Source of the DNA: Pseudonocardia mahuensis
GTDB taxonomy: Bacteria; Actinomycetota; Actinomycetes; Mycobacteriales; Pseudonocardiaceae
Assembly (NCBI RefSeq): GCF_018531475.1
Contig: NZ_JAHDTG010000150.1
Span: 1 to 6,638 of the forward strand
DNA: 6,638 nucleotides
Direction of reading: 5' to 3'
How positions within the stretch are numbered: the first letter of the stretch is position 1; each line of letters starts with the position of its first letter. The notes below the pieces were generated by a model. The model ran no database searches, had not been told where the DNA came from, and saw only the letters and a list, made by a program, of their open reading frames with translations. The translations under genes were made by a program, and so were the position numbers. Of the stretch, positions 3,211-6,638 are shown piece after piece.

Positions 3211-5523
3211 ATGGTGCACGAGGCGGTCGCCCGGCGCTCGTCGAGCCCCCTCGAGGTGTGCGTCGGCAGGCAACGCTGGGTGGTGCCCCCCGGAGAGTCG
3301 ATCACGATCGGTCGTGACGTCGCGGACGGTGTGCAGATCGCGGACGAGCAGGTCACCCGCCGGCACGCGGTCGTCGAGCCCACCGCCGCGGGGTGGCTGC
3401 TCACAGATCACAGCTGTAGTGGGCTGTTCCTGGACGGGCGGCGGATGCAGCAGGTGCTCGTCACCGGGCCCACCGCCGTCTGTCTGGGGGATCCGGAAGG
3501 CGTCCTGGTCGCGATGGCACCGGTCCGGTTCTCGGGACCGGCATCCGCATCTGCTGCACCGGCTCCGACCCACGCCCGCATGTCGGGGGTACACGAGCTC
3601 CCGGCGGTCCGCACGACGATCGGACGGCTGACCGGCAACGACGTCGTGGTCGACGACCTGCTCGTCTCCCGCCGGCACGCCGTCCTGCACCGCGGCGCGG
3701 CAGGCTGGCGGATCCGTGACCTTGGCAGTGCCAACGGCACCTATCTCGGCGGGCGGGCCGTCACCGACGCCGCGGTCGTCGACGGCGACCTGATCGGTGT
3801 CGGGCACGCGCTGTTCCAGCTCACCGGCGATCGGCTCGTGGAGTACGTCGACAGCGGCGAGGTCGACATCGTGGCCCGCGACCTGGTCGTGACCCGTGGG
3901 GGCCGGCGGCTGCTCGACGCCGTCGGGTTCCACCTGCCGGGCGGCCGGCTGCTGGCGGTGCTCGGCCCCAGCGGTTCGGGCAAGTCGACGCTGCTCGGCG
4001 CGCTCAGCGGGACCCGGCCGGCCGACTCCGGCGAGGTCCGTTACGGCGGGCGGGACCTCTGTGCCGACTACGACGAGCTGCGGCAGCGGATTGGCCTGGT
4101 GCCGCAGGACGACATCCTGCATCCGCAGCTGAAGGTGCGTCGTGCGCTGTCGCACGCGGCCCGGCTGCGCTTCCCCCCGGACGTCCCGGCTGCCGACCGG
4201 GAGCGGCGCATCGGGGAGGTCCTCGCCGAGATCGGGCTGACCGAGCAGGCCCACCAGCGCATCGACAGCCTGTCGGGCGGCCAGCGCAAGCGGACGAGCG
4301 TGGCGCTCGAGCTGCTGACCCAGCCGTCGCTGCTGTTCCTCGACGAACCGACCTCCGGCCTCGACCCCGGCCTGGACAAGCAGGTGATGCAGAACCTGCG
4401 GGCACTCGCCGATGACGGGCGGACGGTCGTGGTCGTCACGCACAGCATCGCCAACCTCGACGTGTGCCACCGGCTGCTCGTCCTCGCCTCCGGGGGGCGG
4501 GTGGCCTACGACGGGCCCCCGGACGGCGCACCGGGGTACTTCCAGGTGACCGACCTCGCCGACGTGTTCCTGCTCTTCGACCGCGAGAAGTCGGTCGACT
4601 GGACCGCCCGCTTCCAGAACTCGGAGCACCATCGGCGCGACCGCCGCCGCGCCCCGCAGCGACCGGCGCGGGCCCGACCGGCGCAGTTCCCACCGCGGAC
4701 CGGTTCGGCGCCGACCCAGTACCGGGTCCTGTGCCGCCGGACGCTGGACGTCATGGTCGCAGACCGGGCGTACCTGGTCTTCCTCGCGCTGCTGCCGGTG
4801 CTGCTCAGTGGTCTGGCCCGTGCGGTGCCGAGTCCGAACGGGCTGTCCGTCCAGACGGGCAGTCCCCGGCCGGGTCAGCTGCTGCTCGTGCTGGTCGTGG
4901 GCGGGGCGCTGATGGGAACGGCCAGCTCGATCCGGGAACTGGTCAAGGAGCGGGCGATCTACCAGCGGGAACGAGCGATCGGGCTGTCCAGCATCGCGTA
5001 CCTCGCCTCGAAGCTCACCGTGCTGGGACTCGTCACCGCCGTCCAGGCGATGGTGTTCGCCGCGCTGGCCATGCTGGGCAGGCCCGGCCCCGACGACCCG
5101 GTGCTCCTCGCGTCGGGGAAGCTGGAGGTCGCGGCGGCGGTGATCGCGGTGACCATCGCCTCGATGGTGCTCGGGCTGGTCATCTCCGCCGCGATCAGCA
5201 ACGCGGACCGGGGGATGCCGCTGCTCGTGCTGGTGGTCATGCTGCAGCTGGTCGTGTCGGGCGGGCTCTTCCCGCTCGAGGGCAGAGCAGGGCTGGAGCA
5301 GCTGGCCTGGGCGGTGCCGGCCCGCTGGGCGTACGGGATGGGCACGGTCACCATCGACCAGGTCCGGGTACCGACCTCCGACACCGACCCGCTGTTGCGG
5401 CACGAGCCGGTGACCCTGGTGGCGGATGCGCTGGTGCTCGGCGGCCTGACCCTGCTACTGGTCGTCCTGGTCGGGCTGCTGCTGCGACGCTTCGATCCCC
5501 CCCGGCGCCGCCCGGCCCGTTGA
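3211..5523 (+). CDS. FHA-FHA-ABC exporter half-transporter (Rv1747-like, ABCG topology)
   Basis: This 770-residue membrane exporter joins phosphothreonine-binding domains to an ABC transporter, as in M. tuberculosis Rv1747. FHA1 (about 14-102) has GR at 34-35 and Thr49/His52, but Ser70-Gly71 replaces the usual Asn-Gly. FHA2 (about 127-205) is canonical: Gly138-Arg139, Ser153, His156, Asn175-Gly176. The ATPase (about 217-450) has Walker A GPSGSGKST (252-260), Q-loop Gln299, signature LSGGQRKR (354-361), Walker B LLFLDEP (374-380) and H-loop His411. An Arg-rich linker (473-510) leads to six predicted helices near 520-539, 557-574, 598-622, 640-662, 670-688 and 736-758; RELVKERAIYQRERAIG (575-591) resembles the ABCG connecting helix. 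It should work as a homodimer. The ATG at 3211 follows a G-rich ribosome-binding stretch; a GTG at 3205 would add two residues. The substrate is unknown; Rv1747 is implicated in cell-envelope glycolipid or lipooligosaccharide export. Confidence 0.93.
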   Translation: MVHEAVARRSSSPLEVCVGRQRWVVPPGESITIGRDVADGVQIADEQVTRRHAVVEPTAAGWLLTDHSCSGLFLDGRRMQQVLVTGPTAVCLGDPEGVLVAMAPVRFSGPASASAAPAPTHARMSGVHELPAVRTTIGRLTGNDVVVDDLLVSRRHAVLHRGAAGWRIRDLGSANGTYLGGRAVTDAAVVDGDLIGVGHALFQLTGDRLVEYVDSGEVDIVARDLVVTRGGRRLLDAVGFHLPGGRLLAVLGPSGSGKSTLLGALSGTRPADSGEVRYGGRDLCADYDELRQRIGLVPQDDILHPQLKVRRALSHAARLRFPPDVPAADRERRIGEVLAEIGLTEQAHQRIDSLSGGQRKRTSVALELLTQPSLLFLDEPTSGLDPGLDKQVMQNLRALADDGRTVVVVTHSIANLDVCHRLLVLASGGRVAYDGPPDGAPGYFQVTDLADVFLLFDREKSVDWTARFQNSEHHRRDRRRAPQRPARARPAQFPPRTGSAPTQYRVLCRRTLDVMVADRAYLVFLALLPVLLSGLARAVPSPNGLSVQTGSPRPGQLLLVLVVGGALMGTASSIRELVKERAIYQRERAIGLSSIAYLASKLTVLGLVTAVQAMVFAALAMLGRPGPDDPVLLASGKLEVAAAVIAVTIASMVLGLVISAAISNADRGMPLLVLVVMLQLVVSGGLFPLEGRAGLEQLAWAVPARWAYGMGTVTIDQVRVPTSDTDPLLRHEPVTLVADALVLGGLTLLLVVLVGLLLRRFDPPRRRPAR

Positions 5524-5565
5524 GCCGGGACGATACGGCGAGGGGTGACCGTCCCCGGTCCGCGT

Positions 5566-5595
5566 CCGGGTCACGCCGGCCCTGCCAGGACCCGG
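5566..5595. terminator. Candidate bidirectional terminator hairpin between convergent genes
   Basis: CCGGGTC (5566-5572) and GACCCGG (5589-5595) are perfect 7-bp arms around a 16-nt loop that can itself pair GGC with GCC (5578-5586). It sits 42 bp past the exporter stop and 21 bp past the end of the leftward gene, suited to ending both transcripts. There is no U-tract. Confidence 0.45.
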
Positions 5596-5601
5596 CCACC
5601 T

Positions 5602-5616
5602 CCGGCCCAGCGCCGG
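5602..5616. terminator. Second short hairpin abutting the DUF6777 stop codon
   Basis: CCGGC (5602-5606) and GCCGG (5612-5616) pair around a 5-nt loop, directly adjacent to the stop codon at 5617-5619 of the minus-strand gene. It may help terminate that gene or block 3' exonucleases. The stem is short and no U-tract is present. Confidence 0.3.
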
Positions 5617-6638
5617 TCACGTGGTCGGCGTCGCCGTCGTATCGGGGTCCCCCCACCGCCCCGTCTCGTCATCCGACGCCGGTGACGGCGACCTCTGCCC
5701 GGTGCCCTGCGGCGTGACCTGCCGAGGGTTCGGGGCGGCCGTCGACGGCGGGGAGGACGTCGGCGGGGGGGACGGCGGGTACATCCTCAGCACGTGGGCC
5801 GTCGCCGCCGGAGCGGCCGGGTGGTCCTGCTCGCCCGCGGTGGCCCGGGGCCGGGCGAGGACCTCGTTCGTCGTCGGCGCGACGATCAGGAACTCGTGGA
5901 TCGCGGCCGGCGCGGGCGCGACGACCGTGACCGCCCGGTCCGAGAACCCCGGCCACATGGAGCCCGTGTAACGCGCCGCCGCCCGCGGTGTCGGAGGTCT
6001 GAGGGGGTTGCCGCAGGTGCACCGCACCCGCGGCATGCCGCGGTCGTCGATCAGCACGGCCGTGCCGGCCTGCAGCACCGACTGGAACTGCGTCGCGCGG
6101 CCGTCGGCGAATCCGTGATTGGTGACGGCCGTGTCGGCGCGCAGCGTCACGGGGGTGAGGCCCTCGAGGAGCTGCGGGATCCGGGCGGGCTCGATTCCCT
6201 GCGCCGCGGCCCACGCCGCAGCCCGGTCCGGATGCTGCTGCAGGAACATCGCCATGGACACGGTGTCACAGGCGGTGCTCAGCGTGGCGCCGTACAGACC
6301 TGCCGTGTCGCCCGTGACGGTCCCGCCCGGCGGTGTCGCCGGCGAGATCCGGGGCGCCCCGGTACCGGTCGGCCCGAAGGGATGCTCTCCGGGAGACCCG
6401 ACGGGTTCGGCGGTGACCGATGCCGCGCCGGTCGGGGCGGAGTGGAGGAGAAACGCGCCCAGCGCGACGCCCGCTCCGGCGACGGCGAGAAGCACGATGG
6501 TGAGCAGCGCCGAGCCGAGCCGGGCCCGGCGCTGCGACCCGGCCGGCGCGCCGGGCCGGGGTGGCTGCGCGGTGGTCGCGGCAGCCGCCGCGGCGAGCGC
6601 TCGGGAGACCATCGTCGGAGCGGTCCCGGTCGCCGCCG
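5617..6638 (-). CDS. DUF6777 membrane-anchored extracytoplasmic protein (5' end unresolved at window edge)
   Basis: Numbering from the first ATG in the window (6612-6610) gives 331 residues. A Pro/Ala/Arg-rich cytoplasmic segment (1-32) precedes one membrane helix (about 33-56). The exported DUF6777-type domain (about 100-255) contains GLYGAT (105-110), Cys115-Asp116, LTPVTLRADT (152-161), VTNHGF (163-168), QSVLQAGTAVLIDD (177-190) and PRVRCTCGNPL (194-204). A Pro/Ser/Thr-rich tail (257-331) follows, likely disordered or wall-spanning. The three cysteines (115, 198, 200) all lie in the exported domain and match positions I recall as conserved in the family. No function is established. The frame has no stop between the ATG and the window edge, and that ATG has only a weak, distant GGGA upstream, so the gene may begin outside; the protein could be the C-terminal half of something larger. 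It converges on the FHA exporter. Confidence 0.8.
   Translation of the reverse strand, partial: AATGTAPTMVSRALAAAAAATTAQPPRPGAPAGSQRRARLGSALLTIVLLAVAGAGVALGAFLLHSAPTGAASVTAEPVGSPGEHPFGPTGTGAPRISPATPPGGTVTGDTAGLYGATLSTACDTVSMAMFLQQHPDRAAAWAAAQGIEPARIPQLLEGLTPVTLRADTAVTNHGFADGRATQFQSVLQAGTAVLIDDRGMPRVRCTCGNPLRPPTPRAAARYTGSMWPGFSDRAVTVVAPAPAAIHEFLIVAPTTNEVLARPRATAGEQDHPAAPAATAHVLRMYPPSPPPTSSPPSTAAPNPRQVTPQGTGQRSPSPASDDETGRWGDPDTTATPTT

Noticed and set aside
3181..5403. A 740-codon open frame on the minus strand, antisense to the FHA-ABC exporter gene.
   Set aside because: Its translation is low-complexity, rich in Arg, Gly, His and Gln with no domain, and it mirrors a gene with clear motifs throughout. 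Long antisense frames are routine in very GC-rich coding DNA.

Overview
The window is very GC-rich with strong third-position G/C bias, frequent GTG starts and apparently leaderless genes, all typical of a high-GC actinomycete. The gene families, especially an FHA-FHA-ABC exporter resembling mycobacterial Rv1747 and a DUF6777 protein, suggest a Pseudonocardiaceae-like organism. The genus is an inference.

Layout. (1) Positions 1-1428 hold half of an iron-siderophore uptake locus. A FecCD-type permease, cut by the window edge, runs leftward and a lipoprotein substrate-binding protein runs rightward. The ~90-bp gap between them carries a strong match to the IdeR/DmdR iron box (416-434), positioned to control both directions. 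The ATPase and any second permease should lie beyond the left edge. (2) Positions 1488-1988 encode a MarR-family regulator, preceded by an inverted repeat that could be its operator or a terminator for the binding-protein gene. (3) Positions 2019-2679 hold a 55-residue two-helix membrane protein and a DUF1232 membrane protein. Each is preceded by an ECF-sigma-like promoter with identical architecture (GGGAAC, 17 bp, CGTC or CGTT), which suggests a small envelope-stress regulon. (4) Positions 2710-3186 encode a fused, two-unit 4-oxalocrotonate-tautomerase-type protein, probably made from a leaderless mRNA. (5) Positions 3211-5523 encode a 770-residue ABC half-transporter with two N-terminal FHA domains, an ABCG-like ATPase and six membrane helices. 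It starts 24 bp after the tautomerase and may share its transcript. (6) On the opposite strand and convergent with it, positions 5617-6638 encode a membrane-anchored DUF6777 protein whose frame is still open at the right edge. Hairpins between the two stops could act as terminators.

How the genes may work together: the left part is iron acquisition. The right part looks like phospho-signalling-controlled export, because FHA domains bind phosphothreonine and the Mycobacterium tuberculosis homologue Rv1747 is controlled by the neighbouring kinase PknF. No kinase catalytic domain is visible here. No RNA genes, CRISPR arrays, insertion sequences or other mobile elements were seen, and no gene-free stretch exceeds about 115 bp.
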